This document shows positions 28,501 through 40,500 of a stretch of DNA of 64,000 nt, one piece after another. The translations under genes and the position numbers were made by a program. The stretch comes from Hydractinia symbiolongicarpus (taxonomy: Eukaryota; Cnidaria; Hydrozoa; Anthoathecata; Hydractiniidae): the NCBI RefSeq assembly GCF_029227915.1, contig NC_079876.1, positions 16,118,001 to 16,182,000 on the forward strand. Direction: 5' to 3'. The notes under the pieces were generated by a model. It was not told the origin of the DNA. It did no database searches and saw only the letters and a list, made by a program, of their open reading frames with translations. Position 1 is the first letter of the stretch. Each line of letters starts with the position of its first letter.

Positions 28501-31500
28501 GAAATCTCATGGTGCTTTTAGTTTTTTGTTGTTCAGAAATTAAGTAACCATAATAAGTTTTACCTTGCACTTGTATGTAGTAAAGGGTGCAAGCTCGTAA
28601 ACTGTAGCAGACGTAGCTGTGTTTGGTATGTTGTCCGTAAAAACGATTTCTCTACAATTTTGTCGACAACATTGAATTTCATACTTTGTTATGTGCATAT
28701 TTTTAATTGGTATCCATGAAAAAGAAATTGAAGTTGCATTCTGTGAGATAACTGAAAATTTTTTTACGGCTAAATCTAAAATAAACAAATATTATATTTT
28801 TGCTGCACTTTTTTACGTTAATACATTAAGAAAACATAAAAACAACTAAAACAATTATATAAATTTTATTTTTATTAATTTATAATAAACCAATTCAGAG
28901 GTAACATGCTACTAGAATATATAGGTTATACCTTGATATGACCAAGTGAGATTGAAAGATGTCTTGACAGGAACAGAGGAGTTTTGAAAGATGTAATGAT
29001 ATGCACACACAAATTCTTTAGTACACTTGAAATTCCCGTTTGCTTGTTTATTACATCTGCCAAATCTCAGCAAAAACTGATCAATATTATTTTTAAAAAT
29101 TAGAAACGATTTATATATTGTAGTTGCATTTTGGTTTCTTTTGTCAGCAATTGTATAATTTCCATCATTTGTAATGATTTTGTTATTCACACTCCATTGT
29201 ATATTTGGATGTGTACCAAATGCTGCACATTGTAAGCTGTTGTTTACCCTCCTTATCACAACATTAGGAAGTTTATCTAAAACAGGAGGATTGTCGTAAT
29301 ACTAGGTTGTATTATACACCTTGGGAGAAGTTCTTAACCCTCAAACAATTTGTTGAAGGTTAAGCTTACTATATTTATACAAAAGAAATTCAGACTATTG
29401 AGAAGACATAAGGAGTGATGAAATATGAACAATAAAAACACGTTGAGTTAGACCCCAAATTAGCCTATTTGAAATTAGTTTTATGATAACATTTATAAAG
29501 GGGTTGATATTTAATTATCCGTGTTAAAAAAAAGAAAAAAGTAAAATTGTATATAACCCAATTGGAGTGGTATGTGAATAAGAAATTATCACTTTTTAAA
29601 ATAAAAATCCTTCACTTCTGAATAATTTATTCCCTTTTCAGGCTTAAAAATTAAAAAAGATATTTAAACCATTTTTGGACTATATGCATAATAAAATACG
29701 AAAACAAGCGTTATGACTAGTAAAAATACTGCCTGTGAAAGCCTTAGCAATACTTTCACTTACAGCTGAAATTAAGTGCACAGCAAAAAATGTATTATAA
29801 TACACAACAACCTCGTTCACAATAAAGGAAATGTGTTCTTTTTCTGTTTTGTTTTTCATAGCCTCAATCATAGAAATAAATGGCAAAAACAAAGTTTATT
29901 ATGTCAATCAAGACTTCAATTTAAATCCCATACTTTATTAGCTTTTACAGATTTTAGGTTCGCATGGTTAGCAGTTAATAAGAATAAAAGCTAAACCACA
30001 AACAGGTACAGTGGGCAACATAGCTAGCTAGTTATAAAGATACAAGAGTGTTGTAGCCCCTAGATAGAGCTGAGTCAGTATATTTTTGCTGAAGTTGTAT
30101 TTAGTCTGAATTTATGCTCTCATTGATTGTATGTTACCTAAAGTGTCTTTTTTATACAAATGAGAGCATGCAATTGCAAAACAAAAATGAGCAATTAATA
30201 TTTCCAATTTATATATCTGAAGTGAAACCAACAACAAGCATTTAACATCAATAATTTTGCCAATGTAAAATATTTCCATCTATCGAGACCTTATATGTCT
30301 TCATTGTATGTAAAGCTTTAAACGTTACATAATGTTAAAACAACTTTTGTATAGTTGTTTTGTCTACTTACTAAGTTTAAAACTTTTTTTTGACCCTAAA
30401 CAAACAATTCAATTAAACGGAGCCAGTGCAAAATTGCTTATAGGGTAATTTTCTTTTGTTTAAAATACCTGTGTGGACATGTAATGAAAATGTACGAGCT
30501 ATGGTCCGGGGGGGGGGGGGGGGGGGCGGATTTCGCCCCCCCCCCCCCCCCCCTGACGGTTTTTTTTTAATAACTCCAGATTGCTTTGTTATATGGCTAT
30601 GATACTTACTGAGTTTCAACATTTATCTATTAGACACCTGCCATGCTAATTCTTTAGGTTCCATACCTTTCAGAGGCTTTGATATTGGCCATTACTCGAA
30701 ACTACCCCTAAAAATCTCTATGAAATCCTTATAATGGGGAAAATATTATAACTCCTGTTAGGATTATCATTAGAACTTGAAACTTGCAACACAACTTTGT
30801 TTCATCAAGAAGAATCATTTTGAATAATTTGAACACGTGACTAATCCGATTTCCCGATTTTGTCGGATTTTACCCGAAAATCGGAAAAAAACGGATTTTC
30901 GGGCAATTTTAGGCAATTTTTAATCCGATCCATGTAAAAACCGGAAGATATGTTAAATAACTTTTATTTAGCTTTCAGAAACTTCAAACAGAATGTAAAA
31001 ATTCGCTCTAGAACAAAAGTAATTATATTTTACGCAGATAGTGGCATTTTTAACAATTTTCAAGCTTTTGATGACGTCAAAGAAAATGTGCTGACGCAAG
31101 CAAATTTTTTTGGCGCCATTTTGTTCCTTTTATGACGTACTATAAGTGTTCCAAGTTTGATTCAATTTGAACAACCCTATGAAAAGTTATTGAGGGGGGG
31201 CATAGTATGTTCGAAAAACCCCGGACCGAATAGGGTTAAAACCGGTAATTACAGTTTATATCACACCCTTGTACTTCGTTCTTTTTCTGTTTTAGTATTC
31301 TGATTCTGATTAAGAAGCTGCGAATTCATCGATATATCAACCAATCAGCAAATCTTAAAATTTTGTTGCCTGCGTTCCCCTATTGCTAAACTATTTTTCC
31401 TGTGTTTATTATCACATCTGTACGATGGCCCATATGTTGTGTAAATTAGCCAATTTTTTGGTAATACGTAAAACATATACTTAAAATAATATTAATAAAA

Positions 31501-34500
31501 AATATGGTTCACTTCTCTTCTTAATAAAATCTCTTTTCTCGAATCTTCTTTTCTTGGCTCACAATATTAGAGTTGGATTTTGATTACTCACGTTTTTGTA
31601 AAAATGACATACTAGTCTGATATTTTTACAAAGCACATTCTTAAAAAATAATCATGCAGTTTGCTTTGTGGAATCTACCATAAATTTGAGGACTCTGGAC
31701 GGCCTTTTTGCCATTTATTGTGTTTAGTCCTCTCCTACTAAGCCAAATTGACTCGGGATATTACTTTATTCATGCACATGCTTTGTGAACTGCCACAACA
31801 TAAAGTTGTTGGTAAGTTGAGCACGTGTTTTGGGCCACTTGCAGAGGAGTGTCAATATACAGAAGTGAAGTGTGAGAATACAAAAGTTGCAAGAAAAGAA
31901 TTCTCAACTTTTTTGTAATATGTAACATGTAAAGGTAAATATATTGCCCCATATCTTAAACAAACCAATTTTAAGATTATGGCTACAAACAAAGATTTTG
32001 AGATAGCTATTTCATCATGGATGGCTATTTCATTACGGTGTTTAATAATAGCCGTATTATGTTTAAAATCGTTGCACGTAACTTTTTCTGGAAAATTATC
32101 ACGCAACCCGGTTGGTTTTACGCAGCTTAATTCCGGAATTGCGCCAGAACCGAATAAACATAAACATCTTACAGAGGCTATTTCAGTGTCCGGTTTTCAG
32201 ATCTGTTTGACCATTTTGTCTTCCATAAGCTTTTCTTAATTTTATAGTATTTGTTTTCACATGTTAAGGCACATATTTTTATGGTTTATTTTACCCACGC
32301 ATAAATCTTAAATCACTAATTTTAAAATTTTGACAATGAACATAGATTTTGAACCAGCTTGTGGCTAGCTATACTGAGTTTTACTTAGTCCTATTCTTTT
32401 AAAGTTTATATTCAGTTCGGTATCCTATTATCCATTTGTGTATGGTGTTGTGTCTATCTAGTTACAGAGGTAGCTGCTTTTAACTAAAAAGTGAAAAAAG
32501 CAAAGTTGCATTGTTTTTGCTCTGATGGGGCAACAGGTTGTAAATGTTTTTGTTTTTGATAAAGTTTCAGTAATATTTTTTTAAAAATATATATATTTCA
32601 CCTGAGACATTCTAAAAATATTTTGACTTGTCAGTCCAGTATTTTCTATTTTGATATAATTGTTTATCATGTCGTGGACCTGAAGATTTACATTTGGCGA
32701 GGTTTCGAGAGAACTTCCTTACATCATCAGGCGATGCAAATGAGATGAAACATTCGTTTTATAGTATTATTTCGGATCGAAATGATCCTGACCTTGATGG
32801 AAACAATTCACACCTTAACACACTTGTGTGCCCTTTACTCGATTTACGACATACTGCATACCTGTACTAAAGCTCTTTACCTGAATTGCGACAACTATTG
32901 ATTGTTCCACCAGGTGAGTAAAGCTGTTTGCCTGAATTAGGTGTTTAACCTGGTTGCATGATTAATTTTGAATTGAGGTGGAATTTGCGCCAAAACTTAT
33001 TCTGGAAAATAAAGTAGCATTGACCGATTGTTTTTGCTATGACGGAGTAACAAAGGTTTGTAAACTCTATTTTTACTTTAGCTATCATTGCGGTAAAGTT
33101 ATTTTTTAAAAAAATATGTTGCAATCGCAACACTATAATGGTGTGGGCGCTTCAACTGATTTACAACATACCTGTACTAAAGTGCTCCACCTGATTGTGT
33201 GGCACATTGTACGGCTCTTATGAAGTGCTCCACAGAATATAAAACATTGGGTCACACAGTTACTTGTAGCTTAATTCCGCGCTTTGACGCTACGTCTTCC
33301 GGCTAGCCATATATTTTTTACATAGAAAAGGGTAATAAGGGCACTACCCACCTATTACCAGCATCCAAATTTTATTCTTTAATTATTAGGGCGATGATTC
33401 ATCGAATACCCGTCAACATTGATAACTATATGGCACATATCAACTTGAAAGCGTATGTATCAATAAAAATGATGAATTACCAAAATTTCAAAGAAATGAG
33501 ACAATAGGCTCAAAAGTCAGGCCTTTGTAGAATGAAGAACAGCTTGCTATAGCAGATTCCATTCTAAATGTTTTGATAATAATCAAAATAATTTTACAAA
33601 TTGTTTTCCTAGTTGGACCAGGTGGTACAGGTAAAACTTTTACATATAATTATATTATTATGGAATGTGTGTTGCTACTTGTGCATGGACAGGTATTGCT
33701 GCTACATTAGTACAAAATGGTAGGACTGTCACTCACTTTTCAAGTTACCAGTCTCTGTTTTAGACGGCTCTACAAGTAATGTTAAAGTCAATAGTTACGG
33801 TATGATAACTAAATATTCTCTTAAGGCGATTGATGACATGTTTAGGGTTATATGTAATAGCAACACACTTTGCGCTGGTAAAGATATTGCTTTGAGAGGG
33901 AATTTTCTTTAAGTATTTTCAGTTGTAGAGAGAACTGGACGAGCACAATTTTTAAAAGTCTGCTTGAAGAGTTCCACTCTATTGCTCTTGACTAGCATTT
34001 TTCACCTACATACTCACTGAGAGCTAGATAAGGAGAACAAGTGTTTTCAGAATTTCTTTTAAATCTTGGCAGATGTCTTAACTCCAAATAATGAAAAAGC
34101 GTTGTGTCAGACAACTAAGAGGAAATTGATTTATACCCTATTGAGTTTATGCATGCCACCACACCACTTCAACATCAAAATCGGATGTGTTGTAATGCTT
34201 TAGAGAAATCTGTGTCTCAAGGCTGACCTTTGCAATGGTACAAGACTAATCGTTCGTAACCACCATACCAATGTTATTAACTTTGTAATTGTTACTGTTA
34301 TTTGTAGAGGTGATTGTGTTCTAATTTAATTAAAGAGTTTCACTCTGCCCAAATGATACGAATCTACCCTTTCAAATTAAGCGAACACAGTTTCCTTTAA
34401 CATTGTCTTATGCATTGACCAAAAATAAAAGTTAGGGTCAAACTTTTGAGAAGGTTGGTATATACTTGCTTTACCAATGGAGAAATGTATGTTGCTTTTC

Positions 34501-37500
34501 CCCAAGCACGGTCATTTGCTGCAGTAAAGGTAAAGGTTGTCAGTACTTATCAACAAGTTTATAAAGGGAATAGATGTTTCACAAAGAATGTTGTTTTTCC
34601 ACAAGTTTTGTAAATATTATTATTGTATATTACTGATACAATGTTTGACAGCAAGTTACTGTTACCTTTTGAAAGGTTAGTGAGCTGTGTTGCGGCAAGT
34701 TATTGTATACGTCTATATAAGAATGGGTGTTGTGTGGAAAGTTACTGAGGACCTCCTTAAAGCTATGTTTGCCATATTTAGTAATTTTCTTGTTAGAGTT
34801 AATTGTCCTGTTCAAATTAATTGTCTTATAAAATCATTGTACTGTTTAAATCAGTTCTACTCCCTGCTTCGCCATGTTGTTTTTTGTCATTACTGTGTTT
34901 GTTGGCACTTTTGGGAATGTGTTTAACTAGCTGAGTGTTTTATAAGGTTGGCGCAAAATCCTGTGGCTTACCTTTTCGTGGGGCACCATGTTACGTATTT
35001 TTTATGTTACTTTATGGGTACACTAAAATTAAGAAAATTATTATAATGTTCCTACCTTTTCAAAACTAAAGCAATTGATGTTTCCAGGTAATTATTAATT
35101 ATTTTGTTTTACTGTCTCAACATTTTATTTCTAGAAACTAGCCTATGCTGCGTACAGAGAATTCCCAAATGTACAAAGGGCCGGTTTCAAACCAGTCCTA
35201 AATGTACAATATGGACAGGACTTTCTTCACTTTATAATTTCTAAGATATAAGTAATAAACAGTTCCTTCTAGACTTTCTTATAGTTAATATAGTTAATAG
35301 AGTTAGTTTATATATAGTTAGTTAGTATTTTGTCTTAACCCCCTCAGATTCAGTCAACAATTTATCTAGCATTTAAATAATTCTTACGTAATAGTTTGCA
35401 ATGCTCACTTTTTTAGTTTAATAATTCTTTAAAAAAAATTCTAGTCAACAAAACTCTGCAGTGCATTGATGTTTACAGAATTGTCTAAACCATTCAGTTA
35501 TTGTGTCAATAAAACACACAAAAGATTTCATATTTGTGAACAAATTATTAAATGTTATCCCTGCTACATGTCAAAGTTTGTGTATAACTTGTTTCAATGT
35601 TTCAAAGCTTATTACAATGAGGCCGAAGATTATCCAAAAATTTGGCCTTTGGATAACCTTTTGGCAAAACTGACACCCCTGCAGGTAAAACGAAAGGACC
35701 AGCAAGCCTGAATCTATTATACATGGTGTTAATTTTTTTCCTTTCTTCTAGAAGGAGTAAAAAACGGAGTTAATAACTGAACTTTTATTTTGGAAACTTT
35801 GCTCCTGCTCTACTTTAAGGTCCGCGCATTATTTCGTCCTTGTGTCTCTCCATCCGACGTTATCGTTATCTTTACTAAAAGCTTACTTTTCAGCGGTAAG
35901 CATTTTGGCTCGTGTACTTACATGGCAGGAAAACAGATGGTAAGATTTAGTGAAAAGAAGTTTTCCCCTTTGGATTTCTTTTTACAGAAACATCGATGAG
36001 ATTGATATTACCACTTACCTGTTAGTTATTCTAGGCTTTCTTTTAACAGCTACAGCTGTCATCGACAGGTAATGATAGTAATCATTCTTGGCTCTCCGAA
36101 AGACGAAATATGTCTAGAGAGCCAATGTAATATTGTCTACAAAATCCAGTGTAAGGATTGTGACGCTTTTTATGACGGCGAAACGAATGCTCAAACAACA
36201 TGCGCAAGAGCACAAAAAAGCGGTACACAACGCAAATACAGACAAAAATGAGATGGTGGACCATAGCTGGAAGAATGATCATATTATTGACTGAGACAAT
36301 AAAAAGACCATAGACCAAGAGTCTGGTTGTTCAACGACTGATTTAAACTAACGTTTACAAAAACACATTTACAAAATTTTTTTAAAAAATAGCAGCAGTC
36401 TGATAATTCATGCAACAGAAAAATCTAACCTATTATTATCGATTGTAAAAATAAGTTTAACAATTTTAGAATTAAAAAGTTTTTAAAAGATTGTATGTTC
36501 TTTGCATTAGATTAATGAAGTAGAAGATTGTAAACTGTTATTATACCCTATGACGCTAATGCTGTCATTATGCCTAAATTCAGTCAACATAAATGAAAAA
36601 TCATTTTAAAAAAAGAACTAATCTCAGAAACATGATCAACAACTTACAAGATTTTGGTACTTTTTTGGCAATGTAGACTGACTAATTATACAGGAAACTA
36701 AAAGATGTCTCCTCAAAACGTCGTTAATAAAAGATAGCTGTATGATGAAAAATGTTTACAATACGGCAAGCTGCACTGAAGTATCTTGTCTACAGGGACG
36801 GTGGTTGTCAAAACTGGGATTAGGCTCCCAGAAGAAGGTGCTGAATACACTTTCTTGCTTCTTACAAGCATGAGTACTGTCTAACTTGGACCTAAAACTA
36901 TTCTTTAAGAAAATCGTAAAGAGAAAAAGCGATCCTTCTATCACAAACAATACGACACAAGACAGAGCTAACAACATAAACGGAATGGTTACAGATCAAA
37001 CACAAATAGAAAAATGTATATGTCAAAAATATATTAATATAAAATAGAATTAAATAAGACCCTCCTGTGCGCCAGAACTTGTGACTCTGGCTGTAGCTTT
37101 CCACATTTGTTACAGGGCCCCATGACTCAGCCTTACACAGGAGGTTGTCACGACAGGACCAGCTTATCGATATTTTGACTAAGGAAAGCAGGGTTGTCAA
37201 GCCTGAAGACCAAGTTAGTAAACTTGGGCACCTTACTGAACTGGGGTAAAAAGTGGGGTCATTACACCCAAAGACAAGCTAAAAGCAAACCCCCTTGCTA
37301 AGCTTCTTATAAGTTACCAGAGAAGAGTGAGCTGAACTCTTTACCCTCTGGGATTAACGGTAAACTGGCTTGTATGAACCAGCTGGGGTAATACAAAACC
37401 GCTCGGATTTACATTTTCCTCCCCCATGACCCTGGTAGTACAGGTTTAAAGCAACAGCGAAGGTATTTTATAAAGAGGAAAAAAAACGAACAAACAAAAA

Positions 37501-40500
37501 AAAACTAGCAGCAGGTATAAAAGAAAACATATAATGTGGTGCTGTTGAGCGTTCTTGGATCAACTTTGCTTATTGCCTTATCATTGCAGAGGTACCAAGA
37601 GTTTGTGGACCGATCTTTGATATGGGCCCAATAGTGGCCTGAATTCAATGTTCCAGAGTGATTTATCACAGCTACCAAAGCATACTTTTCGATAAAAGAT
37701 GTGTCCGAGTCACTAGATATCGGCATATTGAGATAAGGATTAGAAGAAGAAAAACTTTTAACAAATTTATTGTCCTTAACCAGATGTTCTCCATCTGTTT
37801 CAAGCCTTTTCAGGTGCAAGGTTAAAATTTCGCTATTCCTCGTAATCCTTGTTTTCCTAGTGCTCTCTTGGTGCAGGGATTTTTGTGGGCAAAACCATTT
37901 ATTTTCATTCTCCAGATTTTCAGAAGCTAAAAATATACCAACTGACAATTGCACGCTGGAAGACGGTGACAGTGTTAGGATGTCCTGATTTTCAACAGTA
38001 ACTGAAGAACAGAGACAGGTGTTACAGCGATACTTCTGTCGAGATGTTCTGAGACGCAATTACCGAAAACCCTTTTAATTCATCAAAGACAATAAGTAAC
38101 ATCTCTGCCACATCTTGCTGAGAATTGTATTGGAAAGTTGTATTTCCAGAAGAGTGTATCTTAAGTTCTAGGGCCTTGAGAAAGTTTGAAGCATCAACGG
38201 GGGTCAAAGAACGGTTAAACATGGTCATGTTAAGAGCAATCGCCCTCATAATTGGTGACAATAGGGATGGAATAGTACTTAGTGCTTGCAAAATAACATT
38301 GGCATAGCACGTATTGCCTTTGTTGACAAAACCTGCATTTATAAAAATTGTCTTTGTTTTGGCACTAGTTTTGTTATGGTTGATTTTTAGAGAGACCGGA
38401 GTGCGTGGACCTGATAAACGACCCTTAGGCATTTCTTTTACTGGAGCTGGATTACTTTGACGAGATGCAACAGACTTGGGTGGAAGAGTCTTACTCGTTC
38501 CGGGTGCCTTAATTAAGGAGTCTTGAGACCAGTCTCTTGACCCCCGAGCAATCCATACACAGAAAGAAGCTGTCATACTAACTTTACCAAGGTTTTTTGC
38601 AGTGGAATATGCCATTTTGTTGGAAAAACCCAGCCTTTTCAGACACGCCGTTGTTGTTCTCGCGCAATAAGCTCTTGCCCCTACTTCTACAACAAAGAAA
38701 TCAACTTGCCAACCACTGGAATATTTAGTGACTTTGGTGGAGTGCCAATAGTTTGTATTTTCTTCGCAAGGGCAAGTGAGTTCGATAATTATAACTCGTT
38801 TAAGCTTATTTGAAAATATAACTATATCAGGTCTTAGTTGTGAAACAGCAATGTGGCCTGGAAAACAAAGTTTGGACTAGTGTCAGCAACAACTATTTGT
38901 TATGCTCGCAAATTCTTGTATGTCATGCAAAACATGTTAAAAGCAATCTTATGTACTAGTTATTACACGGTCCCTAGTACATTATGGCTTCAACCTTTCA
39001 GCCAAGTAAAATATATTTTGTTTTAATTTCATGCAACAAGTATACCAGAAAAAATCTAACCTATTAAATGAAGATGTGAATAAATGTTAAGGAATTAAAG
39101 TTAAAACATAAAAAAAACTATTGAAATTTAGTCTTGCACAAACCTTCATTACATCCCATAATTTCTAATCTTCCACCACATCCCTGATCCTCCACAATAC
39201 CATTTTTTTTAACTTTATTATTACAATTCATTTCATGCAATCTAATACAGTTTGCTTTTAACATAGTTGGAAGAATAGCTACTTGTGTTTTGTATCTGTT
39301 GCTGCTCCCTGTGAATACCTGGAGAAACATTAAAACTACACCAAGTAAACTCTTTAAAGCAAATATACACTTGTGCAAAAAATAACTTTAAGCACTTTTA
39401 AAATATATTATAAAATCAGAATACTTTACTTACATGTTTAACATTATTTATTTTGTAACCATATATGACAGAATCATGTTTATATCCATATTTTATTTTG
39501 TAGGTTTCAATTCTGTCATTCCATGCATAACCAAGACCTTGCAGAGCAACTCCAAAAATGTATTTTGTTTCATTAAAGCACACCTGAAGCCAAATGGTTT
39601 GATCACCTAAACATATAAAAAAATATAAAAAATATCCTACTTCATGAAAAATTAAAAACTAAAATTTAAAATTAACAAAACGTGTTTAGGTATGTTAACA
39701 ATAAGTAAGAAGTAATGCAATAACATTTTGTCTGTTGAAATATATTTGAAACGCAAAACTGTTGTTCACCAAGATCTGAAACTCACCATGGAAATATAAA
39801 ATCAACAATAAAATATAAAAAGGAAGTATGTTAAAAAAATCACAGAAAAGCTAACAAATATGAAGTGACTTTGAAAGTACGAAAAGTAATTAGTTTTTTT
39901 AACATACCAACTTGTCTTGCCCAGGCATATCTAAGACTATTTAATCGAGCTTTATCTGGAAAATTATTATTTGAAAACGAACCAGAAGCAGATAAAGTTA
40001 TTCCTGGTTTTCTCCTTTCAAGTCCAAGTTTATTCATGCAACCTAAACACAATAGGAACTAAAGTTCTGTTCAAATTGATCATCAGTACTTTTTGTAATA
40101 ACTGGATAGTTGATGAGAAGACTTTATATATTAACAAAACTATGTAAAACTTTACATATCCACAATCCATACATTTTCCAAGTGTGTGTATTTAAAATAT
40201 TTAATCAAAAACAACTAACTTGTTAAACAACCAGTAAAACCAATCTTTATACATCCTCCACTAGATTGAGGGATGATATCAATAATGCTGCATATTAATG
40301 GAATGTCAAACCAATGTGTTATTATGGAATTATTTTCTCTCTGCGCAATAAACGTCTAAAACAATATATTACTTAATACTCTATCATTCTATGTTACACC
40401 AAAAATCAAATTATTTTGACATAGTAACTAGGCAACAGCCAAACCCAAACCATTACGGTAATTCTGTATGTTCTTCTTATAGCTATAGGAAGAACATAGA

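Larger units (their letters stand above)
36440..39060. repeat. Dispersed repeat, copy 1 (interrupted by the LINE)
   Basis: The segments 36440-36750 and 38880-39060 align in order with 49100-49440 and 49480-49620. Shared strings include TTTTAGAATTAAAAAGTTTT, ATCAGCAACTTAC-like and CTTATGTACTAGTTAT. No coding content. The interruption by the LINE dates the LINE insertion after this repeat. Confidence 0.55.
29277..39143 (-). other. Large intron (9.9 kb) between modules A and B
   Basis: This is the presumed intron joining exon 10 (phase 1 donor at 39143) to exon 11 (phase 1 acceptor). No minus-strand Ig, FN3, discoidin, signal peptide or membrane exon was found inside, which argues against a separate gene starting here. 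It contains a possible MITE with a G/C hairpin, a Helitron-like helicase relic, an unclassified plus-strand open frame, a Penelope-type relic and a truncated LINE, listed separately. The rest (29.3-30.5, 31.3-33.5 and 34.6-35.4 kb) shows only AT-rich spacer and short degenerate repeats. Confidence 0.6.

Noticed and set aside
29277-39143. Module B as a separate gene with its own promoter and signal peptide in this interval
   Set aside because: No signal-peptide exon was found and the flanking phases fit direct splicing; kept as an open alternative in the gene entry.
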